Of a DNA stretch of 64,000 nucleotides, positions 55,849 to 64,000 are shown in pieces. Source of the stretch: Monodelphis domestica (Eukaryota > Chordata > Mammalia > Didelphimorphia > Didelphidae); NCBI RefSeq assembly GCF_027887165.1, contig NC_077227.1, positions 444,957,895 to 445,021,894 of the forward strand, read 5' to 3'. Each line of letters starts with the position of its first letter. Position 1 is the stretch's first letter. The position numbers were made by a program, and so were the translations under genes. The notes under the pieces were generated by a model, which saw only the letters and a list, made by a program, of their open reading frames with translations, was not told the DNA's origin and searched no databases.

Positions 55849-55949
55849 GTTATTATCAATTATCCTTATCATCATCATTAAAATATATTATTAAAGTCCA
55901 CAAAATTGATATTCTTGAATAATGATATTATTATTGGTAATAATAACAT

Positions 55950-57020
55950 AACGCGTGTACAAACAAAACCAGTGCAACCAAGATTAGAAGGGAAATAGCA
56001 AACTGGGGGGAAAATTTATAACAAATATCTCAGATAAAGGTCTCATTTCTCAAATTTATAAAGAACTAAATCAAATTTATAAGAATGCAAATCATTCCCC
56101 AATTGAATAATGGTCAAAGAATATGAATAGTTTCCAGATGAAGAAATCAAAGCTTTCAATAATCATATAAAAATGTTCTAAATCCCTCTTGATTAGAGAA
56201 ATGTAAATTAAAACAACTTTGAAGTACCATGTCATACCTATTGGATTGGCCAATATGACAGTGAAGGAAAACAATAAATATTGGAGGGGATGTGGCAAAA
56301 TTGGAATACTAATGCATTGCTGGTGGAGCTCAAAGGGCTATAAATCAATGCATACTCTTTGATCCAGTAATACCATTATGAAGTCTGTAGCCCAAAGGGT
56401 CAGGGAAGGACTTACTTGTACAAAAATATTCATAGCTGCTCTTTTTGTGGTGGCAAAGAATTGGAAATGAAAGAGATATCAGTTGGGGAATAACTAAACA
56501 AATTGTAGTATATGATGGTGATGAAATACTATTGTGAGGAATGATCAAAATGATTTCAGAAAGAACTGGAAAGACTTTCATAGACTGATGCAGAGTGAAA
56601 TAAGCAGAACCAGGAAAACATATACAGTAACAGCAATATTGTGGAATGATCAACTATGATAGACTTGGTTATTATCAGCAATACAATGATCCAGAACAAT
56701 TCTGAGGGACTTATGACAAAGAATGCTATCCATCTCCAAAGAAAGAATTGTTGGAGTCAGAATGCAAATGAAAGCGAATGATTTTTCAATTGTCTATTTA
56801 GGTTTATGTTTTGGGGTTTTGGTTTTATAAGATTACTCACAAAAAAGAACAATGTGGAAATATGTTTGCATAACAATACATGTATAATGCAGATCAAATT
56901 GCCTGCCTGCACCAGGAAGGGAAAAGGAAGAAAGGGAGGGAGAAAAGTTAAATGATATAACTTACGAAAACTTTTGTGGAAATTTGTTATTACATGTAAT
57001 TGGTTAAAAAAATTAAATAA
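55950..57020 (+). mobile_element. Old 5'-truncated L1 3' end, sense
   Basis: About 1.07 kb of L1: caaaaccagtgcaaccaaga, tcattccccaattgaataat, ctaatgcattgctggtggag (encodes the L1 'LxHCWW' block), agtgaaataagcagaaccag and the 3' tip (ttgttattacatgtaattgg plus A-tail). Many stops; no usable frame. Older than the L1 at 2875-9440. Confidence 0.93.
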
Positions 57021-57042
57021 CACAAAGCTGTGCTTGTATATC

Positions 57043-57231
57043 AGGGGTTCTTGATCTGTGGTCTATGAATTTTTTTGATACATGCATTCTAAAATATTGG
57101 TTTCCTTTATAATCATGCATGCTTTATTTTATGCATTTAAAAATATCATCCTGAGAAGGGACCCATAGATTTCACCAAATAGCCAAAAGGGTTCATGACA
57201 TGAAAAAGTTTAGAACCACTGGTTTAAATAA
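57043..57231. mobile_element. hAT-type MITE
   Basis: Ends caggggttcttgatctg and aaaagtttagaaccactg are imperfect inverted repeats. Inside lies tgagaagggacccatagatt. The element at 61636-62432 belongs to the same family. No coding capacity. Confidence 0.75.
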
Positions 57232-57685
57232 GAATTTTTTAAAATGAAGGTGAAGCATGGATAGGTAGCAATCTATATCTTTGGAAAGAGGACCCACATT
57301 GTTGAAGTCACATCAAAGCAGAAGTGCACTAGAATTAGCTCATACTGGCCCAAGAGAACAAAATGTTACATTTTCAGTAAGAACATTTATATCTCTGGAA
57401 AAAGGCAAATGCCACAACATAAAACTTAGTTTATTGTTTTGGTAATTGTCTAGATTTTAAAAAGAGATAGAGAAATGTTAATCATGCATATTAAGCTTAA
57501 AAGTATATTGTGCTTTCAGAGAGTTGATTGTTAAACTTTTACTAGCACACTCCTGAATAAAAATTGGAAAAGTGTTTCTAAAACCTATCATCCCTACTTC
57601 ATGACTTGGCTATGTCCACTGAAAATCACAGAACTCACTGCTGTCAAATCTGATGAAATTCTAGGAGGACTCAAGAGTTACAAAT
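57232..57685. other. Non-coding, nothing recognised
   Basis: AT-rich unassigned sequence. Confidence 0.35.
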
Positions 57686-57689
57686 ACTA

Positions 57690-57957
57690 AAATTTAGATG
57701 CTACTTATTGTGTAGTGCTAAGTGCTTTACATGTATTATGTCAGTTGTTCTTCACAACAGCATGGGGAGGAAGGTGCTTGTTATCTGCATTTTATATATG
57801 AAGAAAATGAGCAATAAAGTAAAAATAAGGAAATAAATAAAAAATAAAGTGAAAGTAAAGTAAAATGTAAGCAGAGGTTACATGACTTGCCCAGAGACAC
57901 AGATAGCTAGATTTGAACTCAGGATTTCCTGATTCTAATGCTCAAAGCAATAGATTA
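57690..57957 (-). repeat. MIR, antisense, with A-rich expansion
   Basis: gtgctaagtgctttacatgt, then tatgaagaaaatgag, an A-rich (AATAAAGT)n-like stretch at 57810-57868, then acatgacttgcccagagaca and gatttgaactcaggatttcc. Confidence 0.8.
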
Positions 57958-58094
57958 GGAGATAGGAATTAGACCAGTATGATATGAACATAAAAGATTA
58001 TCACTGACAATTATGATCAGCTCATTTACTTATTATTATGATGATGAGATTTTTGCTTATTAGTTAACATTTGTATTATTCTTTAAGATTCATA

Positions 58095-58312
58095 AAGCAT
58101 TTCCATAGGCTCATAGATGGACTTTAAGAGCTAGCAGGGATCTCACTGGTCATTCCAAAAACAAACAAACAAAACTTTACAGATGAGAAAACTGAGGACC
58201 AACAATATTAAATGAAGTCATGAAGCTCACAGTCACACAGGTCATAAGTAGGATTTGAACCCAAGTCTTGTCATTCTAAATCCAATGTTCTTCCTGCGGC
58301 AACATGCTGTGT
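58095..58312 (-). repeat. CORE-SINE, MIR3-like, antisense
   Basis: ggctcatagatggactttaa, an (AAAC)n patch, acagatgagaaaactgagga and ggatttgaacccaagtcttg. Confidence 0.8.
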
Positions 58313-58469
58313 CTAATAAATTAATAGTAGTATTATTGAAAGGATTTGAGCCAAAAATCCCACTGAGTGGTGGGTTGTTCAGGTGGGATGGCAGGCCAAG
58401 CTGGAGTCAGAAGCAGGGCTGCCTCCTCCTGTGCCTGAGGCTCTGTCTCCTTTCGTGACAAAGCATGAG

Positions 58470-58672
58470 CTCAGTCTTGCTTCATTTCAGAAGCTGTTTT
58501 GATGTCTGGCTTACATTCAAACAGCGCTGCAGCTCTCGGCTTCTCACTCACCCAAGCTGAGTTTTAATCTTTCAAGATCCAGCCACTCCATCACAGAATA
58601 ATCAAACCAAGATTGATGGAGGAGGCATGAAAACAGTCTCCTGCTGACATGGTTCAGAGTGAGGAAGCTTCT
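58470..58672. other. Repeat-free block, candidate conserved non-coding element
   Basis: No repeat signature. Scattered CpGs and motifs such as caaacagcgctgcagctctc and gaataatcaaaccaagattg. Pattern-based suggestion only. Confidence 0.3.
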
Positions 58673-58679
58673 TCAGTGA

Positions 58680-58818
58680 AAGTTAGAGGGGGGGAAGAGG
58701 AAGGAAGAGAGGCATGAGACAGACATATAGACAGACAAAGACAGAGGAAGAAAGAGACAGAGAGAGACAGGGAGAAGGACAGAGACAACCAGAGACCGAG
58801 CCAAAGACCGAGAGCCTT
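58680..58818. repeat. Purine-rich (GACAGA)n-like low-complexity tract
   Basis: Irregular gaga/gacaga units. The plus strand is almost all A, G and C. Confidence 0.85.
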
Positions 58819-58892
58819 AAGTAACCCACTTGTTTGCCTACAACAGACCAGACTTTATACTATTATTTAATATACTGCAATGTAGGCAGATG

Positions 58893-59133
58893 ACAGGGCA
58901 GCTAGGTGGCACAGTTGATAGAATGCTGAGGCTAGAGTCAGGAAGATTCACTCCTGTGAGTTCCAATCTGGCTCAGACACTTACTATCTGTGACCCATGA
59001 CAACTATTAAACCCTGCTTGCCTCGGTTGCCTCACCTATAAAATGAGCTAGAAAAGGAAACAATGAATATGCCAGTACCTCTGCCAAGAAAACCCCAAAT
59101 GGGGCCAGAGTCAGATGCAACTGAACAACAACA
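58893..59133 (+). mobile_element. Mar1-type CORE-SINE with RTE/BovB-like tail, sense
   Basis: gggcagctaggtggcacagt, cctcacctataaaatgagct, gccaagaaaaccccaaatgg and a gatgcaactgaacaacaaca tail. Confidence 0.88.
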
Positions 59134-59181
59134 GGTAAGTAGCACGTCTCAAGCTGAGAAACCAATGCCCAGAGTTGTAAG

Positions 59182-59384
59182 AAAGCAGTATTGTATAGTG
59201 GTTAGTATAGATTTGGAAACTAGAAGACCTGATTTCAAATCCTACCTCACATATTTACAAACTATATGATCCTGGGTCAGTCATTTAACCTTTTGTTTCC
59301 CAATTTCCTAGTCTTTAAAATGAAGAGGTTAATTTCAGTGACCTCTTAGGGTTCCTTCCAACTATATAAGCCTATGATTACTGT
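59182..59384 (+). repeat. CORE-SINE, MIR3-like, sense
   Basis: gtattgtatagtggttagta, gatttcaaatcctacctcac, then an L3-type tail (gggttccttccaactatata). Confidence 0.85.
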
Positions 59385-59925
59385 GAACCTCAGACTCATG
59401 GTCATTCCTTATCTCTTGATCTCAGTTCCTCATACAGAAAACAGTAATAACAATGCGCATCTCTTCTCTCCCCACCAATTCAAATAGGAATTTGAATTTT
59501 AAAAATTGGTTGTTGTTTGACATGAAGAGAAAAGGAGTAGAGAAGAGTGGATTGAGGGAGAAAACCAGGGGGGAAGAGAAAACAACACAGTCTCATTCTA
59601 TTCTCCAGTATCTCTTCTACACCAAACCCAGGCTCCAGAAATTAAGGGCCAGGTTATATGAAACAAAAAATAAAATATGGACTGACAAAGTGGGTATAAG
59701 GAAAATGAAGGTGTATAAATGACAACTATTGGTACTAAAGTCTATCATACCACCAGCCAATTAGATTGTATAAGTCTGCATATATATTTAGAAGATCAAT
59801 GATTTGTCTCATCCTCTGAAGCAAATTACAATCTTTTCCTGCCTTAATAGTTACTTTTCATGGGTAGTTGTAGTAAAAAAAAGAAAATCCATTAGCCAAT
59901 GGCCAACCTTCCAATCAGAGTAGAA
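59385..59925. other. Non-coding, nothing recognised
   Basis: An 89-codon plus frame (59453-59722) is basic and lacks motifs. Confidence 0.35.
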
Positions 59926-59934
59926 CTGCCAACT

Positions 59935-60175
59935 CTTTTCCCTTTTCATTTGTATCCTCAACACATAATATGGTGCCTGACAAAGTATCAACCAATCAAG
60001 GAGAACTAATAAAAATTCTCTGTTCTAGACACAGTTCTAAGTGCTTGGGATACAAATCCAAAGAACGAAATGAGCATTGTTCTCAAAGAGCTTATAAGTT
60101 AAAGAATGTTTAATAAAAAGCACTTCATAAGTGCTTTCTGATTGAGCAATTGATTGACTATCCTGGATGAATAGA
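59935..60175 (+). repeat. Sense L2 tip split by antisense L2 tip
   Basis: Sense parts 59948-59985 (catttgtatcctcaacacat, atggtgcctgac) and 60108-60175 (aataaaaagcacttcataag) flank an antisense L2 piece (acagttctaagtgcttggga, ctcaaagagcttataag). Confidence 0.65.
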
Positions 60176-60735
60176 GGCCTGGAAAACTGGCCATAGATCA
60201 TAACAATGGTGAACCACAGAGCATAAATTGAGAATGTAGAGAGAAGTGGCCATAGGGCCAGGAAGTCTTGATGTTTCTCTCTAAGATGGAAGGGTTGAAA
60301 GGAAGATGGAAAATATTCTCAGTAAAGTTGAAAGAAAGAGTACTTCATGAAGACATAGGCACCCTGCTAAATGTTTTACAGTATCTCTGACAGCTTCAGC
60401 AAACATCAAACTGAGGTTTTTGCTTCAATTGGGGGAAAGGAAGAGACTTATTGCCCCTGAAGCTAGGAAGATTAACTGCCTAGTCCAAGAGAGGAGAGAT
60501 GGAACAATGCAGAATCGGAAGCTCTCAGCATTGTTGCATTTAGACTGTGAGTTATCTGCAGGAATTTTATTGTGAAGACTAGCAGCCATGGCTGATAGAA
60601 TAAAACACAAAGCCCCAGACTGTGCAATAAAAAGACAGCTTAGTCACCTCAACAGAGGAAGTGGGATGGGTTTTCTGACGTGGCACAAATCTTTTTATCT
60701 ATCTGACATCTGCCAATTTGTCAGACTCAGCTGTA
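60176..60735. other. Non-coding, nothing recognised
   Basis: No repeat or coding signal identified. Confidence 0.35.
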
Positions 60736-60852
60736 GGATAGTGTGGCATAGTGGAAAGAGCTTTGGGCTAAAGACAGGAGGGAGGTGAGTTTTATTCTAT
60801 GTGTACCACTGACTAGCTATGTAACCTTAGGTAAATCATTTAGGTTTAGCAC
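60736..60852 (+). repeat. MIR-like CORE-SINE piece, sense
   Basis: gtgtggcatagtggaaagag and gactagctatgtaaccttag. Confidence 0.8.
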
Positions 60853-60861
60853 AGAAAAGGA

Positions 60862-61117
60862 TTTTGTTGTTGTTACCATTCAGTTGTGTCCAATTCTTTA
60901 TGACCTCTTTTGAGGTTTTCTTGGCAGAGGTACTGGAATGGTTTGCCATTTCCTTCTCCACTTATTTTACAGATGATAAAACTGAGGCAAAGAGAGTTAA
61001 GTGACTAGACCAGGTCACACAGCCAGTAAGAGTCTGATACTAAATTTGACCTCAAGAAGATGAGTCTTCCTGACTCTTGGACCAGCACACCATCTATTGT
61101 GCTATCTAGCTGCCTGA
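60862..61117 (-). mobile_element. Mar1-type CORE-SINE, antisense, nearly full length
   Basis: Starts with rc CAA repeats (ttgttgttgttaccatt), then gaggttttcttggcagaggt, agatgataaaactgaggcaa, caggtcacacagccagtaag and tgctatctagctgcct. Confidence 0.9.
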
Positions 61118-61306
61118 AAGGCATATTAAAGGCCATCAAATCCAAACCCAATTCCCTCATTTTGCAGTTGAGGAATTTTAAACAGAGAGTAATTTAATAA
61201 CAACTTGCCCAAGGTCACACATATAATAACTATCCAAGCTCAGATTCAAACCTCTGTCCTCCTGACTCTAAGCCCAGTTCTCTAACTACTAGGCCGTGTA
61301 GCCTTC
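61118..61306 (-). repeat. CORE-SINE, MIR3-like, antisense
   Basis: ggccatcaaatccaaaccca, aacttgcccaaggtcacaca and ctaactactaggccgtgtag. Confidence 0.8.
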
Positions 61307-61635
61307 GCTTTTATGGGTTATTTTTTCTCCTTTATCAAAAGAGAGGATTTGAGCTACAATAAATGAAGTAATGAAAAAACATCAATTAAGTATTAATTAA
61401 GTATCAAGCTAAGGCCTGTAGATTAAAAACCAACAATGCCATCTGGTTCTCAGTTTCAGAACTGGAAGAGAGTGGGGCGAAAAGGGTACAAGGTCAGCAA
61501 GGTGGCTGCTGAGGTTCAGAAAGAGGGGGGCAGTGAAGATACAGTGAAGTGAAGCAGAAGGCTGGAATGGTCATGAAATAATAGTTTGGGAGAGGCAGTA
61601 ACCAAGTAAGTACAGAATTTCTTCTGGGTATAAAT
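61307..61635. other. Non-coding, nothing recognised
   Basis: No landmark found. Confidence 0.35.
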
Positions 61636-62432
61636 TCATCTAGGGCAGAGGTTTTTAATCTGGGGTTCTTGAACTTGTCTGAGAAATAAATCTACCTTTG
61701 CTTTCACTTGTAACTAAAATTTAGCATTTCCTTCATTTACTAATGTAGGCAATAAACCACTTTAGTGTTAGCAGTATGTGTGGCTTTGTAACCAACAGAA
61801 ATTGCAGATCTTTTACTATCATATTACAGTTGTTGCAGATAACCTAAAATATTATTTCTGCTCACTCCCTTAAAATTACTGTACTTAGTAGAACTTCCAC
61901 TAGTTATTTTTTCACAATTTTCTTCTTTTTTGTTACCATTTTTATATATAATATAATATGTAATATAACAATAATATAATAAATGGCTTGTTACAAATAT
62001 TTAATAAATTATAAATCATATAATAACATTATACATATTCATATTCAAGAGAAACAAATTATTCTGACTATGTCAAAAAATCTGTCTCTTTCTTTTTTCC
62101 CTCCCTCCCACCCTTCCTCAAGAAGGCAGGTTGCACATGTCATTATATAATACATATTTCTTAGTTTGTCATGTTGTGAAACAAAATACATATTGCTTAC
62201 ACCAGAGAAAAATTCATGGAGGAAATAAAGTGAAGAATGATATATTTCTATCTGTATTCTGACTCTGAAGATTTCACAATTTTAAATATTTTGATAATTA
62301 TATTTTATATCATTGGTTTGCCTTGTGATTTTGTATATTTTATTTTATACTTTAAAAACATATTCTGAGAAGAGATCCATGGATTTTCAAAGGAATCCAC
62401 ACACAGAAATGGTTAAGAACTTCTGCTCTATA
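61636..62432. mobile_element. hAT-type MITE carrying an L1 fragment
   Basis: Left end gcagaggtttttaatctggg and right end gaaatggttaagaacttctg are imperfect inverted repeats. The right body (ctgagaagagatccatggat) matches the MITE at 57043-57231. The middle (about 61920-62270) is foreign, AT-rich and L1-like. Confidence 0.75.
62060..62270 (-). repeat. Old L1 3' fragment, antisense, inside the hAT MITE
   Basis: tccctccctcccacccttcc, aagaaggcaggttgcacatg and tgtattctgactctgaaga match the antisense 3' end of older marsupial L1s. Confidence 0.6.
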
Positions 62433-62489
62433 CTATGGTATCTGGTTTGGACTATGGAAGACCAGAACTGAGAAAAAATAGGCATTTGT

Positions 62490-62550
62490 TTGTTTTTTCC
62501 TAAGATCCCTTACAATACTGATTCTCTATTTTCTATGATTCAAAGCATGT
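62490..62550 (+). repeat. MIR3/L3 tail, sense
   Basis: cctaagatcccttacaatac and ttttctatgattc. Confidence 0.55.
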
Positions 62551-62739
62551 GGCATAGATAATCCAATAATTGGTCTGATTAGAACAATCAGCGTACAGTA
62601 TGTTTCTTATCCACCTACAATGAAGTCTAAAATTCAACCCTTAGTTATTGTATTGATTTAAAGCATTGAATATCTTTGTGAAAAATGAAGCCTTATGACA
62701 TAAAAATAGCAACCCATCAACCTAATCTCTTTACATAGA

Positions 62740-63132
62740 ACCAGGGATCCTGTGATGAAAGGAATGATTTCAGAGAAACCTAGGGGAAATTTGTATTCAC
62801 TAATGCAAAGTAAGTATACAGAGCTAGGAGAACAATTTATACAATAATAATATCATTGTAAAGATGAAAGCTTTGAAAGACAAGAATTCTTTTTGCCATA
62901 GTGACCAACTATGATTCCAAAGACATGAAGATGAACCCACCTACTGACAGAGTGGTGATGAACTCAGATCACAGAATGAGATCCAAATTTTTGGATATGA
63001 CTGAGCATGAATTTGTTTGGCTTAGCTGTTTTGCATATATTTATTACAAGGGTTTAGTTTTGCTTCATTTTTCATTTATGGGAGAGAAGGGAGAAGAGAA
63101 GGCAATTTTTGTCAATTGAAAAAAATTAAATG
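62740..63132 (+). mobile_element. HAL1/L1-type LINE 3' end, sense
   Basis: Same 3' family as 16980-17345: gagctaggagaacaatttat, atgaacccacctactgacag, agatcacagaatgagatcca and gtttggcttagctgttttgc, ending in an A-rich tail. Confidence 0.75.
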
Positions 63133-63137
63133 TTTAA

Positions 63138-63350
63138 AAACCATAGAACAATAGAATCTAAGTTTGAGGAGAAATTGAATGTCAAGATTTCAGCCTCACA
63201 CCCCATGTAAGAGTTTCTTATGCTCATCCTTGACAGATGATTGTCCATTCTCTTGGCTAACAAGGAATGTCATTCTATCCTTTTATAGTTATGATTGGTT
63301 TGTTTGAAGTTTGTCTCTATATAGTAAGTTAAAATTTGAGTTCCAGATAG
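63138..63350 (-). repeat. L3/CR1 3' part, antisense
   Basis: catagaacaatagaatctaa, gacagatgattgtccattct and gtttgaagtttgtctctata follow the reverse of the L3 3'UTR. Confidence 0.6.
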
Positions 63351-63640
63351 CTTATATGATTAACTAGTCAATAATTTAGCAGGTCTCTGAAAGAAACGAG
63401 CACAGGAATAGGAGAGAGGGCAAGATGATAGCAATGAATATGGGAGGTTTAGGCCATTACAGAGAACAGGCCTGAGAAAGCTCTTTCAACATAGAAGGTC
63501 CTGGCATCCCTAAGGTTTGGTGCTCAAGGGTGAAAGAGAAGATCAAATAGGTAGAAGAAGGGAAGCAGAAAGCAAACCTTGCCTGTTTTCCAGTTTGGGC
63601 TCCATTGCAATCATCTGGAATGGGAGTAGATGGAGTATTA
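63351..63640. other. Non-coding, nothing recognised
   Basis: No landmark found. Confidence 0.35.
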
Positions 63641-63679
63641 ATGATCCTAAAGCTTTTTGAGGTTCTTAGAGCATGCTTT

Positions 63680-63880
63680 AGAATCCATGTAGAATCTAAG
63701 TTCCATTTCTGGCCCCACTACTAAGTTACTATTAAAGTAAGTCACTATATCTTTCTACACTTCAAATTTACCATCTGTTCAATGTGGAGAGTAAGTCCTT
63801 CTCTTTCCTACCAAATATGAATGTTATAAGGATAAAATAAGACAATATATTTGGAAGTGATGGGAAAGTTAAAATAATCT
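63680..63880 (+). repeat. MIR-like CORE-SINE, sense
   Basis: ctaagttactattaaagtaa, aaatttaccatctgttcaat and gttataaggataaaataaga. Confidence 0.65.
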
Positions 63881-63967
63881 TCAAGAATATCCAATGTCAT
63901 TATAATACCAGTCTCATCATCAGAAGTCATAGTATCATTCCTTTGCATATCTCTAGCTCCTTGATCT

Positions 63968-64000
63968 CAAAAAATCATAAAATCGCTGAATTTCAAGAGA
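63968..64000 (-). repeat. Start of an antisense MIR3/L3 tail at the window edge
   Basis: aaaatcataaaatcgctgaa resembles the antisense L3-type tail; the rest lies outside the window. Confidence 0.5.

Overview
The window looks like non-coding nuclear DNA from a marsupial mammal. The evidence is the repeat content: a full-length L1 of the marsupial type, tRNA-derived SINEs with the marsupial consensus (including a CORE-SINE whose tail resembles RTE/BovB and ends in CAA repeats), abundant old L2, L3/CR1 and MIR-like copies, hAT-type MITEs, a half-L1-like element and Ty3/gypsy remnants. The DNA is AT-rich, poor in CpG and has no operons or compact genes. I cannot tell an American opossum from an Australian marsupial from this sequence alone. 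I see no convincing host protein-coding exon, tRNA or other RNA gene, so the window is probably intergenic or deep inside introns.

Layout. 1-2.86 kb: AT-rich, mostly unassigned. 2.86-9.46 kb: a full-length minus-strand L1 (about 6.57 kb) with a perfect 16-bp target-site duplication, a 5'UTR built of repeated monomers, ORF1, a long purine-rich inter-ORF gap and a broken ORF2. 9.5-14.8 kb: old SINE and LINE pieces and unassigned DNA. 14.8-17.4 kb: a degenerate L1-derived element resembling HAL1, with an internal duplication. 17.4-24.3 kb: SINEs, a 5'-truncated L1 with target-site duplications, and a striking 80-bp inverted repeat (21812-22048). 24.4-26.8 kb: a long plus-strand L2. 27-30 kb: repeat-poor blocks with the look of conserved non-coding DNA. 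30.9-32.7 kb: an L2 broken up by an L3, a SINE, MIRs and a hAT MITE. 33-40 kb: more nested repeats, a pure (GA)76 microsatellite and repeat-poor blocks. 40.3-41.6 kb: a repeat-poor, relatively CpG-rich block. 42.6-43.8 kb: a polypyrimidine tract and a long antisense L2. 46-50.5 kb: fossil pieces of a Ty3/gypsy element (integrase remnant plus two related terminal-like repeats). 50.5-64 kb: SINEs, an L1 3' fragment, two hAT MITEs (one carrying an L1 piece), an (AC)n repeat and unassigned DNA.

There is no gene system here to reconstruct. The layered insertions give relative ages: L2, L3 and MIR oldest, then HAL1-like and older L1 pieces, then tRNA-SINEs and the younger L1 copies with clear target-site duplications. 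Coordinates for old repeats are read by eye and are good to roughly 10-30 bases.
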